Shown here: positions 10,371 through 20,196 of the stretch, piece after piece
Layout of the letters: each line of letters starts with the position of its first letter
How positions within the stretch are numbered: the first letter of the stretch is position 1
NCBI GenBank assembly: GCA_947645195.1
Contig: CANSGD010001036.1
Coordinates: 62,001-126,000 of the forward strand
DNA from: Patellifolia procumbens
Lineage: Eukaryota; Streptophyta; Magnoliopsida; Caryophyllales; Amaranthaceae
DNA: 64,000 nucleotides
Direction of reading: 5' to 3'
Made by a program: the position numbers and the translations under genes
The notes under the pieces: generated by a model
Databases searched by the model: none
What the model was told of the DNA's origin: nothing
What the model saw: only the letters and a program-made list of their open reading frames with translations

Positions 10371-12430
10371 CACCTATGAATCAAACCCCATTTACAACCC
10401 CTTTAATCCCACGATTGAACAACCTAAAAATCCAAATAATCTGATTGAACTTTGAGTGTTGGTTTTGTTAGAGTCATGACCTGTATAAAATACAAAAAAA
10501 GTTTTTGTTATAAAGAATATATATTGAGTTAAAAAAAATAAAACTTTATATGAGTATTTATGTATGTGCGAGTCGTACTAATTATATAATTGATGTTTTA
10601 TTATACAGAAATCCTACCTAAAAAAAATACTTGACTCTCATAAAGTTTTTACAAAAAAAGCTAATTATATTATCTTAACTATTTTTCATTTCAAGTTGTC
10701 CCATATCTGAAAAGTTAGTTACATTAGTATCAATGCAATTGATATAGTAAATTTACATTATTCACCATAAATTACAAAATTTATAGTAATCAATTGTTCT
10801 TACCGATCAAATGTAGCTATCTCATTGTACTTTTCTATTAAAAAAATTTATTAGAAGGATTCACTCTACGTGAAAATTCCTAAAAGGCATTGAATTTTTA
10901 AAAAAACATAGTTATAAGAGAATGCCATAGTTATGATTTCAGGTAAACCACTTTGTAGAAATTTCATAAGATTGATCCTCAAATTTTCTTTAATATATAT
11001 TAGATGAATAGCTTAAAACGTCTATTGTTTTGACCATGAATTTCAAGCTCGTTGTTGGTATTCAAATTTTGGAGATAATCTTATTTTATCCCTATTTCAG
11101 TAGATATATTATTTCCTATCTACTACTATATGGAAAAAGGATTATTTCTTTTTTTATTTTTTTTATTTTTTTTTCTAAAAAATTGTATGATAAAAAAAAT
11201 ATGATTATCATGAAACTATGTTTTATTAGTATATTCCCATTATTCAAGTATTACGTTTTCCAAAGTTTAGCTTAAGAAATAAAAAAGATACAATATTTTT
11301 TTTAGTATCATCCCATGTTATTTCTTCCTGATATTTTGCTTGAAAATTTAATTTTTAAATGATACTATACTTTATCACTTTTATCCCATACTGTTTCATA
11401 AATTTTGTCAATATTTTCCCTTTTTTTTCATCACCTATGAATCAAACCCCTGTTATAACCCCTTTAATTCCACGATTGAACAACCTAAAATTCCAAATAA
11501 TCTGATTGAACTTTGAGTGTTGGTTTTTTCTACAGTCATGACCCATATAAAATACAAAAAAAAGTTGTTAAAAAGAATATATATCGAATTAAAAAAAATA
11601 AAACTTTATATGAGTATTTATATATGTGCGAGTCGTATTAATTATATAATTAAAGTTTTATTATACAGAAATCCTACCTACAAAAATACTTGACTCTCGT
11701 ATAGTTTTTACAAAAAAGCTAATTATATTATCTTAAATATTTTTCATTTCAAGTTGTCCCATATCTGAAAAGTTAGTTACATTAGTATCGATGCAATTGA
11801 TATAGTAAATTACATTATTCACCATAAATTACAAAATTTGTAGTAAACCATTGTTCTTACCGATCAACTGTAGCTATCTCATTGTACTTTTCTATTAAAA
11901 AAATTTATTAGAAGAATTCACGTTACGTGACAAATTCCTAAAATGCACATAATACAAAAAAAACATAGTTATAAGAGAATGCCATACTTATGATTTCAGG
12001 TAAGCCACTTTGTAGAAATTTCATAAGATTGATCCTCAAATTTTCTTTAATATATATTAGTTGAATAACTTAAACCGTTTATTGTTTGGACCCATGAATT
12101 TAAAGCTTGTTGTTGGTATTCAAATTTCGGAGATAATCTTATTTTATCACTATTTCAGTAGATATATTATTTCCTATCTACTACTATATGGAAAAAGGAT
12201 TGTTTCTTATAATATTTTTTTATTTTTTTATCCAAAAAAATTGAATGATAAAAAGAATCTGGTTATCATGAAACTATGTTTTATTAGTATATTCCCATTA
12301 TTCAAGTATTATGTTTTCCAAAGTTTAGCTTAAGAAAAAAAAGATATAATATTTAATTTTTGAATGATACTATATTTTATCACTATTATCCCATACCGTT
12401 TCATAAATTTTGTCCATATTTCCCTTTTTT
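10371..12430. repeat. Direct tandem duplication inside the Helitron, period about 1.06 kb
   Basis: The block starting CACCTATGAATCAAACCCC at 10371 recurs at 11432 and both copies can be followed for about 1 kb through GAACTTTGAGTGTTGGTTTT, GAGTCGTA, GAATGCCATA and CAAAGTTTAGCTTAAGAAA. The second copy lacks roughly 60 bases near its end. Related open frames at 11030-11275 and 12061-12333 are a consequence of the duplication; their AT-rich composition argues against coding. Confidence 0.85.
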
Positions 12431-12774
12431 TTCCTATATCCTTTTCAATATTTTGATTTCAAAAAAAGGTTGATTTTCATACGAATTTTTTTAAAATATT
12501 TTTTAATAAATATATTTTCATATGCTTCCACATCATCATGTTTTCATATTGAAAAATATGTTATCGTAAATTTTAAATTTGACGAAAGTCTTTTTTATTG
12601 ATTTAGGGGTTAGATGAGTATGTTGCAAAATCTATAAATTTTGCGAAAGTTTTTCCTAAACGAATCAGATTTTCATATAATATATTTTAATACTGTCTTT
12701 CGATATTCTTTCCATTTTTTGTTTCGGCAATATTTTGCTTAGTAAAATCATATAGCATATAACAAATCTTAATA

Positions 12775-12979
12775 CTTTCTCCTTTTTTTATTGACTACAC
12801 TTTCCTTTTTCGGAAGTTTAAAATTAATGGCTACACTTCTCCTTTTTCCCCTTATTAGTAACCTTTTCTCTCTATCTCTCTGCTAACACTTTTTATTACA
12901 CACTTTTACTCATTTATCAAAGTTTTGCCTAGGAGTCCGTTAAATGAGAAGTGTAGTCAATAAAAAAAATCGGAGGAAG
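12775..12979. mobile_element. Stowaway-like MITE in the Helitron
   Basis: Inverted ends CTTTCTCC and GGAGGAAG with long inner pairing (TTATTGACTACACTT against AAGTGTAGTCAATAA). TA duplication at 12773-12774 and 12980-12981. No coding capacity. Confidence 0.75.
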
Positions 12980-13894
12980 TATCATATATTTGTATCTTAG
13001 TGCATCATCTCTATACTATAAGGGAAGAGGGGAGGTGAACACCACTTAAAATTAAAATTATGCAAAAATTACCGAAGGATATTCATTTCTTTAAACACAC
13101 TTGTTACGAAAATGTATAATATCCTTTACAAACATGGTCATCAGAAGATATACATTTCTCAATAGGTGTTTTATGATTAAAAGGAAGTATATAATATCCT
13201 TTGATCTTGCCCAAACTATAAGATCATAGGATATTCAATTCAAAATGAAACTTTTATGATTAAAAAGAAATAAGTATAATATTCTTTGATCTTGAACAAC
13301 TATAGCATCACACGTTTGAGGATACTTAAGATTTTTCAAGATTTTTTTATTAAGATTAGAGGATAATTTTTATTAAAAAGAATATAATTAAGATTTTTTT
13401 TATTAAGATTTTCGTTTAATAGGAGAACCCTAACAATTTTTTTAATAGGAGATATTTTAGGCTTGATTTATGGATTTTAATAAAGAAATAATGTTTAAAC
13501 TTGCCTATTAATTTCACACGCATAATAACCCTAATTTACAGCTATATTTAAGATTTATATTTGTCTGAATTGATTTATTCCACATGTTATTTTTGTTAGG
13601 AAAGATTTTAGGCTTCATTTATGGTTTTTATATGGAAACTATATTTATACTTGCCCAACACGCCTAATAGGAGATATTTTAGGCTCGATTTTAAAATTAC
13701 AGTTTGATTTAAGTCTATATTTTCGGTAAGTTGATTTATTAAAAACCCAAGATGCACGGTTGAACGACACCTCACCTCATGCTTTCTTTAATCGACACGT
13801 CAGCAAATGCTCAAAAAGACGACATGTGTGCTGCTTTATTTTGCTTTATTAGAATATATAGATAAGGGTTCGGTTTGGGCGGGGTGTTACAGAA

Positions 13895-13907
13895 TGGTTA
13901 TCAGAGC
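13895..13907 (+). other. Primer-binding site of the chromovirus
   Basis: TGGTTATCAGAGC begins three bases after the LTR end. It is the usual plant initiator-methionine-tRNA site (TGGTATCAGAGC) with one extra T. Confidence 0.8.
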
Positions 13908-14147
13908 GCAGTTAGATTAACTAGGGCAAGATTAAAATAATAAAATATGAAAATTAGGATTAATGAATTAATTAAGGTTAAAACTTGGAAACGTTTTAGG
14001 AAATTCTAAAATATGGAATGTCTTAGGATAAAAATGGAATTAAGGGTTAAAATGTGAGTTTAAAGGGGTAAACTTGGGTATGAATTAGTTGTTTATTTGC
14101 ATGCGAAAGTACTTTGTACTTATTAATTGTTTATTATGTTTTGTTAG

Positions 14148-14681
14148 ATGGCTAGAAAGCGTTTAACCGCAAGGAAGTGCACTAGGACCCCACACCAAGG
14201 ACCCTACCTACTTAGGATGAGAACCGGAGAGTCTATTTCCGCATACATCTACAGGCTACGCCTCACCATGAAGTGTTACCATATTAACGAAGGTTATGGA
14301 CATTCGGACTACCTTACACCACCTAGGCAAGCCGATGTCTTACTCCATACACTCCCCGACCATAGACATTATGCGGAGATCAATCGAGAATATTCCGACA
14401 TACTAAGGAACGGAAGGCCTAACTACGAGAGGTATACTTTTAAAGGGAAGTGGTACCTTACGTTGAACTACCTCCAAAAAAGGATGCTCGACGCTAGAGC
14501 CAAGTGGCTCAACGACATTTATCTTTCCGCCGAAAGAGAGGAGCTAAATGTCAGCGACAATGAAGAGGTAGAGAGTGATCCCATGCCAGTCGTCGAGAAC
14601 TATGGTGAGAACATAGTGGAGGATGAGGAAGAAGACCCATCCGAGGATGAGAAAGAAGACCCATCCGAGTACGAGGAATGA
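14148..14681 (+). CDS. Extra ORF of the chromovirus, upstream of gag (ORF0)
   Basis: An uninterrupted 177-codon frame between the primer-binding site and gag, in sense orientation. The N-terminus is basic (MARKRLTARKCTR). The middle (about residues 20-130) is rich in aromatic and charged residues, with GESISAYIYRLRL recalling phrases in retroviral-type gag matrix/capsid regions. The last 40 residues are strongly acidic, with a repeated EEDPSEDE-like unit. There is no zinc knuckle or catalytic motif. I do not recognise the family. It is intact although the gag and pol downstream are badly broken, which is notable. It may be an accessory protein, a duplicated and diverged gag head, or a chance frame; its length and composition make chance unlikely. 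Confidence 0.6.
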   Translation: MARKRLTARKCTRTPHQGPYLLRMRTGESISAYIYRLRLTMKCYHINEGYGHSDYLTPPRQADVLLHTLPDHRHYAEINREYSDILRNGRPNYERYTFKGKWYLTLNYLQKRMLDARAKWLNDIYLSAEREELNVSDNEEVESDPMPVVENYGENIVEDEEEDPSEDEKEDPSEYEE

Positions 14682-15047
14682 AACCTTCCACCTTAGCTAG
14701 TCTTAACCATTAGGAAGGACTTATTAATGTTAGCATTGACTTGACTTTTTATGTTATGTTGTTATGTCTCAAGCTATGTTAGTTGAAAGTAATCTTATGT
14801 GATGAATGAAATGACGAGTATGATACTCTTTGGCAATGAAATATGAGTTTTTCTATATGAGTATGAACTGAGTATGATGAGCATGATCTATGTGTGGAGT
14901 AATGAAAGAATCGAGTAGTGAAAACTTGATTATGTGCTTATATGAATATTCTCTTATGTGAATGGTGGAAACACCAAATGTGAATAACGCAGATAGCTTA
15001 TGCAAAACGTTTATACTCGATCTAGAGTGCGAAAACAAGGAGATCAA
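14682..15047 (+). other. Spacer between ORF0 and gag
   Basis: About 365 bases without a recognised gene. An in-frame upstream ATG at 15000 would extend gag by 16 residues. The minus-strand frame here has no motif. Confidence 0.5.
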
Positions 15048-16213
15048 ATGGCCGAGACTTCCGAGCAAGTTACAGCACGACTTAGAACTCTCGAGCAATT
15101 AGCTCAAAACCTTGGGTTAGTCCTTCAAAACCAAATTGGCAACAATCGCCATGGAGACGACCCACAAGCCGCTATGGCGAAAAAGATTGCTTCTTTGAAA
15201 TCACCAACCTTTATTGGTAGAGAAGACCCGCTACTTCTCGAGAATTGGTTAAGGGACTTTGAAAAGATTTTCACGGCCACGGGTACGCCCGAGGCTCAGA
15301 AAGTGGATCAAGCCACCTTTTATTTGCATGAGGATGCCGATACTTGGTGGGAGAATGTAGGACCTACCGTGAGAGTTCAAGAGAACTTCAATTGGGAAGC
15401 TGTTAAGGTAGCAATCAAAGCACGATTCTTCCCCAAGCACATTCGTAGGCAGAAGTATAACGAGTTTAGTAGGTTCAACCAAACCTATAGCATGAGTGTG
15501 CAAGAGTACGCTCAAAAGTTCAATGAGTATGCCCGATTCTGTCCAACCGTAGTTCCAGACGAGGGAACAAAGGCTCAAAAGTTTGAGGATGGACTTAGGT
15601 TCGATCTTCAGACTCGATTGGGAGGAAGTACCTCCACCATTTTGCGGAAGCCTATGCTAAAGCTTCAAACTTGGAGAGAATCTTGCAACGGGAAAGAGAG
15701 GTGTTATCCAGAAACAAAAGGAAGGAATCGTCCGGCAACAACAGCAACCAAGGGTACGACAAGAAGTCCAACAACAACATTTCCACAAGCAATGGTGCAC
15801 GCTACAACAACCGCAGTAATCAGAATTTCGGACAACAGAACCGACAAGGGAACATGATCCAGATGAACTACCTTTGCAGGAAGTGTGGAAAGAACCACCC
15901 AGGCTTCACTTGTCTGGGTGAAAGAATCAAATGTTTCGAGTGTGGCGAAGTAGGTCATAAACCATACAACTGCCCCAAGAAGTTAGCTCAAAATAGACCG
16001 AATGGGAATAATGGCAACAATGGAACCGGAAACAGAGTTCAAAACTTCAACAATCGTCCCAATAACACCAGTGGACAAGGAAACTACAACCGTGGAGGAA
16101 ATGTTGCACAAAATGGAAACCAGAACAACAATCCGCACCTTTGGAGGTGGAAATGGAAGGAATGGCAACGGAAACTACACCAATGGGAGGATCAACGTCA
16201 TGAGCAGAACTGA
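15048..16213 (+). pseudogene. gag: Gag polyprotein of the chromovirus, frameshifted
   Basis: The ATG at 15048 (MAETSEQV) starts the capsid region; an ATG at 15000 in the same frame is possible. The capsid-type retrotransposon gag domain is visible with FIGREDPLLLENWLRDFEKIF, then DADTWWENV and FNWEAVKVAIKARFFP. The frame breaks near 15640 in a T run. The continuation in another frame carries an Asn/Gly-rich linker and two zinc knuckles: CRKCGKNHPGFTC and a canonical CX2CX4HX4C at 15932-15973 (CFECGEVGHKPYNC). A second shift near 16130 moves to the protease frame. Gag would form the particle and bind RNA. As it stands no full-length Gag can be made. Confidence 0.85.
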
Positions 16214-16960
16214 AGCGGACACCGACGCTAATGTTGTGACGGGTACTTTTCTAGTAAACTCAAATACTACTTATGTACTCTTTGATTCCGGAGCGTCTCA
16301 TTCCTTTATTTCTAGAACCTTTGTTAACAAGTATCCCTTGAAGTCTACCCAATCTTGTCGAGCTAACATAGCCATGGCTACCGGCGAAACCGTCTCTTGT
16401 AAATCTCTTTTCCAAGATGTTCCCGTAGTCATAGCCGAAACTGAATTACCAGCCGACCTTATCCCTTTTGACTTGAAAGACTTTGATGTTATATTGGGAA
16501 TGGATTGGTTAGCTAAGTATAAAGCCAAAATCGAGTGTCATAACCAGAAAATATCTCTTAGGGGACCGAAAGGAAATAGGATATCTTATAAGGGCATAAC
16601 TTCTCAGCCCGATGTCAAAATAATCTCAGCTTTGAACCTTCAAACCTATCTTAGAAAAGGCTATCCAGTTTATATGTGCCAAGTAAGGGACGTGAGCATT
16701 GAAATAGAGGAGTTGGATCAAATTCCGGTAGTAAATGAGTTTCCAGACGTATTTCCCGAAGAGCTTCCAGGAATGCCGCCCAATAGAGAAATGAGTTTCA
16801 AGATCAAATTAGTCCCAGGAACAGGATCTATCTCTAAGGCCCCGTATCGAATGGCACCAGCAGAAATGCAAGAATTGAAGGTGCAATTAGAAGAATTGTT
16901 GGAAAAAGGATATATCCGACCTAGTGTTTCTCCTTGGGGAGCCCCTTGTTCGGAAGAAAG
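16140..16960 (+). pseudogene. pol: Aspartic protease and start of reverse transcriptase
   Basis: An open stretch in the frame that reaches 16991. The protease active-site triad D-S-G is present at 16284-16292 (context FDSGASHSFI) and ILGMDWL, a typical flap-side motif of gypsy proteases, follows. Next come FPDVFPEELPGMPP and the start of reverse transcriptase with LLEKGYIRPSVSPWGAP. A small deletion near 16945 breaks the frame just before the first strand of the polymerase palm. The protease itself looks intact in its key residues. Confidence 0.85.
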
Positions 16961-17577
16961 GCGGATCTTTGAGGTTATGTATCGATTATAGGGAGTTGAA
17001 TAATGTCACGATAAAGAATAAGTATCCACTCCCGAGAATTGAGGATTTATTCGATCAGCTTCGAGGTGCAACGGTGTTTTCAAGGATTTATCTGAGATCA
17101 GGTTATCACCAATTGTGAATAGCGGAAGAGGACATTCCTAAGACAACTTTTCGTACGAGATATGGCCATTACGAGTTCACGGTCATGCCATTCGGACTCA
17201 CTAATGCGCCCGCAGCATTTATGGACCTTATGAATAGAACTTTCCAGCCGTACTTGGATAAGTACGTGATAGTCTTTATCGGTGATATATTGGTGTACTC
17301 GAAGGATAGAGAAGAGCATGAGGCTCAGTTGAGGAAAATTTTGGAGATTCTCCGAGAAAAGCAGTTGTACGCTAAATTCTCGAAGTGTGAGTTTTGGTTG
17401 GACAAAGTATCATTTTTGGGTCATGTGATTTCAAAGGAAGGTGTTTCCGTAGATCTATCGAAGATATAAGCAGTGACCGATTGGCCTCAACCTAAGAATG
17501 TCACCGAAGTAAGAAGTTTCTTAGGTCTAGCCAGGTATTACCGGAGATTCGTACAAGATTTTTCGAGAACGGCCCAA
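16961..17577 (+). pseudogene. pol: Reverse transcriptase, broken and catalytically dead
   Basis: LRLCIDYRELNNVTIKNKYPLPR identifies a gypsy reverse transcriptase. Two of three catalytic aspartates are gone: the FSRIDLRSGY motif reads FSRIYLRSGY, and the FIDDILVYS motif reads FIGDILVYS (GGT at 17281-17283). In-frame stops occur at 17116-17118 and 17467-17469. The domain ends where a solo LTR interrupts it after 17577. Confidence 0.9.
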
Positions 17578-17883
17578 TGATATCACGTATTTATATAGAG
17601 TTTTCTCCCTTATTTACAAGCTAATTTGTGCGTCATTGGAGCTCTTGGGAGCTATTTTGTGCTAACTTTCGTATGCAGTTGTGGTTTCGTGTTTTAGTAT
17701 TGAATTGCAGGTTTTATGGACTTTTCTCCTTATTCCCGAGCCATTTGGAAGCAACCACGGCTTTACGAGATGTTATGAGGCACGTAGGGTGGCTCACGAG
17801 CTTTATGGATAGTTTAGGAGGTCCCAAGACCCCTAAACGTGAAGATTAGAGAGCAAAGGAGTCAAAAGGAGTTTTCCGTGCAC

Positions 17884-18247
17884 TGATCGGGCAGAAATAG
17901 CCCGATCGGGCGAAGTATTTATGATCGGGTATAAAAGTTGCGGACCCGATCGGGCGAGTCACGCCCGATCGCATCGGGCGAGCATCAATGCACCAGACCC
18001 GATCGGGCATAGTGTGCCCGACCCGATCGGGCCAGGTGCTGCTAGGTCTTATATTGTTGCTGCTTGCGAGGCGCTTGTGCTGGGCTGTAATGCTCCCAGG
18101 CCCGATCGGGTGGCTGCCCAAGGCCCGATCGGGCGGACCTTAATCTTCGTCTGCATAGCGCGCTGCTGCTGCGTGGACCACGAGAAGCAAAAGGGGGAGC
18201 TTTTGGTATTTGACCCGATCGGGTACTGTGCTCGGGCCCGATCGGGT
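17884..18247. repeat. Cluster of the palindromic decamer CCCGATCGGG in LTR U3
   Basis: Eight perfect CCCGATCGGG copies plus three partial ones (GATCGGGC, GATCGGGT, CCCGATCGCATCGGG) within 364 bases, irregularly spaced, ending about 60 bases upstream of the TATA box. They sit in an otherwise unrepetitive context. Open frames across this stretch on both strands (17921-18292 and 18042-18341) are side effects. Confidence 0.9.
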
Positions 18248-18310
18248 CTGGGGTCATTTGTCGCGAATTTCGTCTTTTGCTTTCCGTTTTAATTAGACTT
18301 GAGGGGGTAT

Positions 18311-18318
18311 TATAAATA
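18311..18318 (+). promoter_or_regulatory. TATA box of the solo LTR
   Basis: TATAAATA, 733 bases from the LTR start, downstream of the palindrome cluster. Confidence 0.6.
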
Positions 18319-19204
18319 CCTTTTTCCTCATTATCTTTCATTCATCTTTTATTCATCTTTCATTAGGTTTTAGACTAGTTTTATTCTTCATTGTTCTTAG
18401 TTTAATTCAAACACCTTAGATTAATTTAGAGGTGATCAAACCTATTTCGATTTCAATAAAAGTTCCTGCTTTCCGTCAATTGGTACTCTTCTCTACTCTT
18501 TATCTCTTTAATTACTTTGATTGCTTAGTTTAATTATTTAATTGTTCATGATGCAATTATTAGGGTTTCAAATTAGTTTTATTATTGTCAATTCGATTAT
18601 GAGTGAGTAGTTCCCTTTCTAGGGTGTTAGATAGGAAAGCCATGTTTATACCATGATTGTGATTTAGATTTCTATCAATTTCTAGGGCTTGATTAGGGTG
18701 ATTGTGATGTGGTTTGTTCTTATTGAGTAATTAATGTCAGTGTACAATTTCATTGATTGCTTGTGGTTAATAGTTGTTTGCACAGATCCGTGTTACGACT
18801 AGAGGCCTAGGACACATCAGTAGTTCTGATTACGTTAGTGAACATGCGGCGTATGTTGAACTATGAGCGTTGAGTCTTAACCATAGCTCAACATAGGCTC
18901 TAATCCCCCGACTCTTGACTTAGGTTTTAATAGTAGTTGACCCTACTTGATTGGTATAAGCATGGTGGACCGACCTAATACCCTAGACTTTTATTCCATA
19001 GTTTAATCCTCGATTTATTCAGTCTTCCGTAGTCTGTTCTTTAGTTTAATTAATTCCTTCCTGATTTCATCTGGAGTAGCTGAATTGGTTGATTATTGAT
19101 TTAGAAACTCTGTCTCCCTGTGGATTCGACCCTGCTTCCACTGACTACTTAGTTAGAGGACCGTAGGTTTATTTTTGATTAGGTGATACGACTAAATCCT
19201 ATCA

Positions 19205-20196
19205 CCCAACCTCTCACTAACCTAATGAAGAAGACAACAAAGTTTCATTGGGATGAAAAGTAGGGGTGTTCACAAATATCCGATCCGATTGATCCGATCC
19301 GCGATCCGGTCGATCCGATCCGAAAATTCGGATATCCGAAATTTTCTTATTCGGATCACCCTTTTGGTTTTTTCGGATATCCGAAAAATCCGAATTATCC
19401 GAAAAATGTTTAAAAATCGGATATTTTTCGGATAATTATCCGAAATATCCGTAAAATTTTTCATTAAATAAATTTGATTTAAAACTTTTTTCCCCCATAA
19501 AAATCGGATAATCCGGGTATCCGATCCGAAATTTCGGATATCCGAAAAAATGGGTATCCGAAATTTTCGGATCGGATTCGGATCGCACTTCTCCCGATCC
19601 GAAAATTTCGGATATCCGAAATTTCGGATCGGATCGGATAATCCGAAATGAACACCCCTAATGAAAAGTGTGAGGAATCATTTCAAGAATTGAAGAAAAG
19701 GCTTACAACCGCTCCAGTATTGACATTGCCATCCGGAGTAGAGGGATTTGAAGTCTACAGAGATGCCTCAAAGAAAGGTTTTGGATGCGTCTTGATGCAA
19801 TACGACAAAGTAGTAGCCTATGCGTCGAGACAACTCAAACCGCATGAGCAAAATCACCCTACTCATGATTTGGAGTTAGGAGCGATCGTGTTTGCACTAA
19901 AAATTTGGAGACATTATTTGTATGGAGTACAATGTAAAGTCTATACAGATCACAAAAGTCTGAAGTATTTGTATACACAAAAGGAGTTGAATATGAGATA
20001 GAGACGTTGGCTAGAGCTTATAAGCGACTACGATTTGAAGATAGCGTATCAAGAAGGAAAAGCGAACAAGGTAGCCGATGCGTTGAGTAGGAAGAGTGCT
20101 CATTCATTAAATGTGTTGCTTGTGGCAGATGATTTGTGCAAAGAGATTAAGAAGTTGAGTTTGGAAATAGTTGAACCCGGATATGTGAGAGCTTAG
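19205..20196 (+). pseudogene. pol: RNase H region and RNase H-integrase linker of pol
   Basis: After the solo LTR the frame resumes with PLTNLMKKTTKFHWDEK, is cut by the hAT MITE, and continues as CEESFQELKKRL. RNase H motifs follow: YRDASKKGFGCVLMQ (in relatives YSDAS, so an S to R change beside the catalytic Asp), LELGAIVFALKIWRHYLYG and VYTDHKSLKYL, then a degenerate ADALSRKS end. In-frame stops at 19999-20001 and 20194-20196 both read TAG where CAG is expected. RNase H would remove the RNA template during reverse transcription; this copy cannot do so. Confidence 0.85.
19261..19660. mobile_element. hAT MITE with 8-bp target-site duplication
   Basis: Inverted ends TAGGGGTGTTCA and TGAACACCCCTA; the 8-mer ATGAAAAG flanks it at 19253-19260 and 19661-19668. 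Ends and an 8-bp duplication fit hAT. The body is almost entirely permutations of CGGATATCCGAAA and GATCCGATC, so it is strongly self-complementary. The small open frames in it are low-complexity. Confidence 0.88.

Larger units (their letters stand above)
9624..13862 (-). mobile_element. Non-autonomous Helitron, minus orientation, inside left LTR
   Basis: Read on the minus strand it begins TCTATATATTCTAATAAAG (from 13862) and ends in CTAG (9627-9624). A hairpin CGTGC-AAAA-GCACG (9637-9650) stands about ten bases inside that end, the standard Helitron 3' structure. Insertion is between A and T with no duplication: joining 9623 to 13863 restores the sequence seen uninterrupted in the right LTR near 24915. 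No Rep or helicase coding was recognised, so it is non-autonomous. It contains a MITE (9991-10104), a Stowaway element (12775-12979) and a 1-kb tandem duplication. A frame at 10138-10325 has a Ser/Thr-rich transit-peptide look and could be a captured gene scrap, but I cannot identify it. Confidence 0.85.
17578..19204 (+). mobile_element. Solo LTR inserted between reverse transcriptase and RNase H
   Basis: It starts TGATATCACG, ends CCTATCA and is flanked by the 5-bp duplication CCCAA (17573-17577 and 19205-19209). Removing it restores the pol reading frame context. No internal domains remain, so it is a solo LTR. U3 carries a cluster of the palindrome CCCGATCGGG; a TATA box is at 18311. Near its 3' end is the phrase TCCCTGTGGATTCGACCC, shared with the solo LTR at 5069-6536. 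Its first 257 bases recur with one mismatch at 62759-63015. Confidence 0.88.

Noticed and set aside
11030..12333. Two similar frames (11030-11275 and 12061-12333) with hydrophobic residues
   Set aside because: They are the same AT-rich segment in a tandem duplication; similarity reflects copying, and composition explains the hydrophobic residues.
15249..15578. 109-codon minus-strand frame
   Set aside because: Shadow of gag in antisense; no motif.
17884..18247. CRISPR-like array of short repeats
   Set aside because: Ten-base palindromes at irregular spacing in a plant LTR; no leader, regular spacers or cas genes.
17921..18341. Open frames of 99 and 123 codons on opposite strands
   Set aside because: Produced by the CCCGATCGGG palindromes, which lack stops in several frames.
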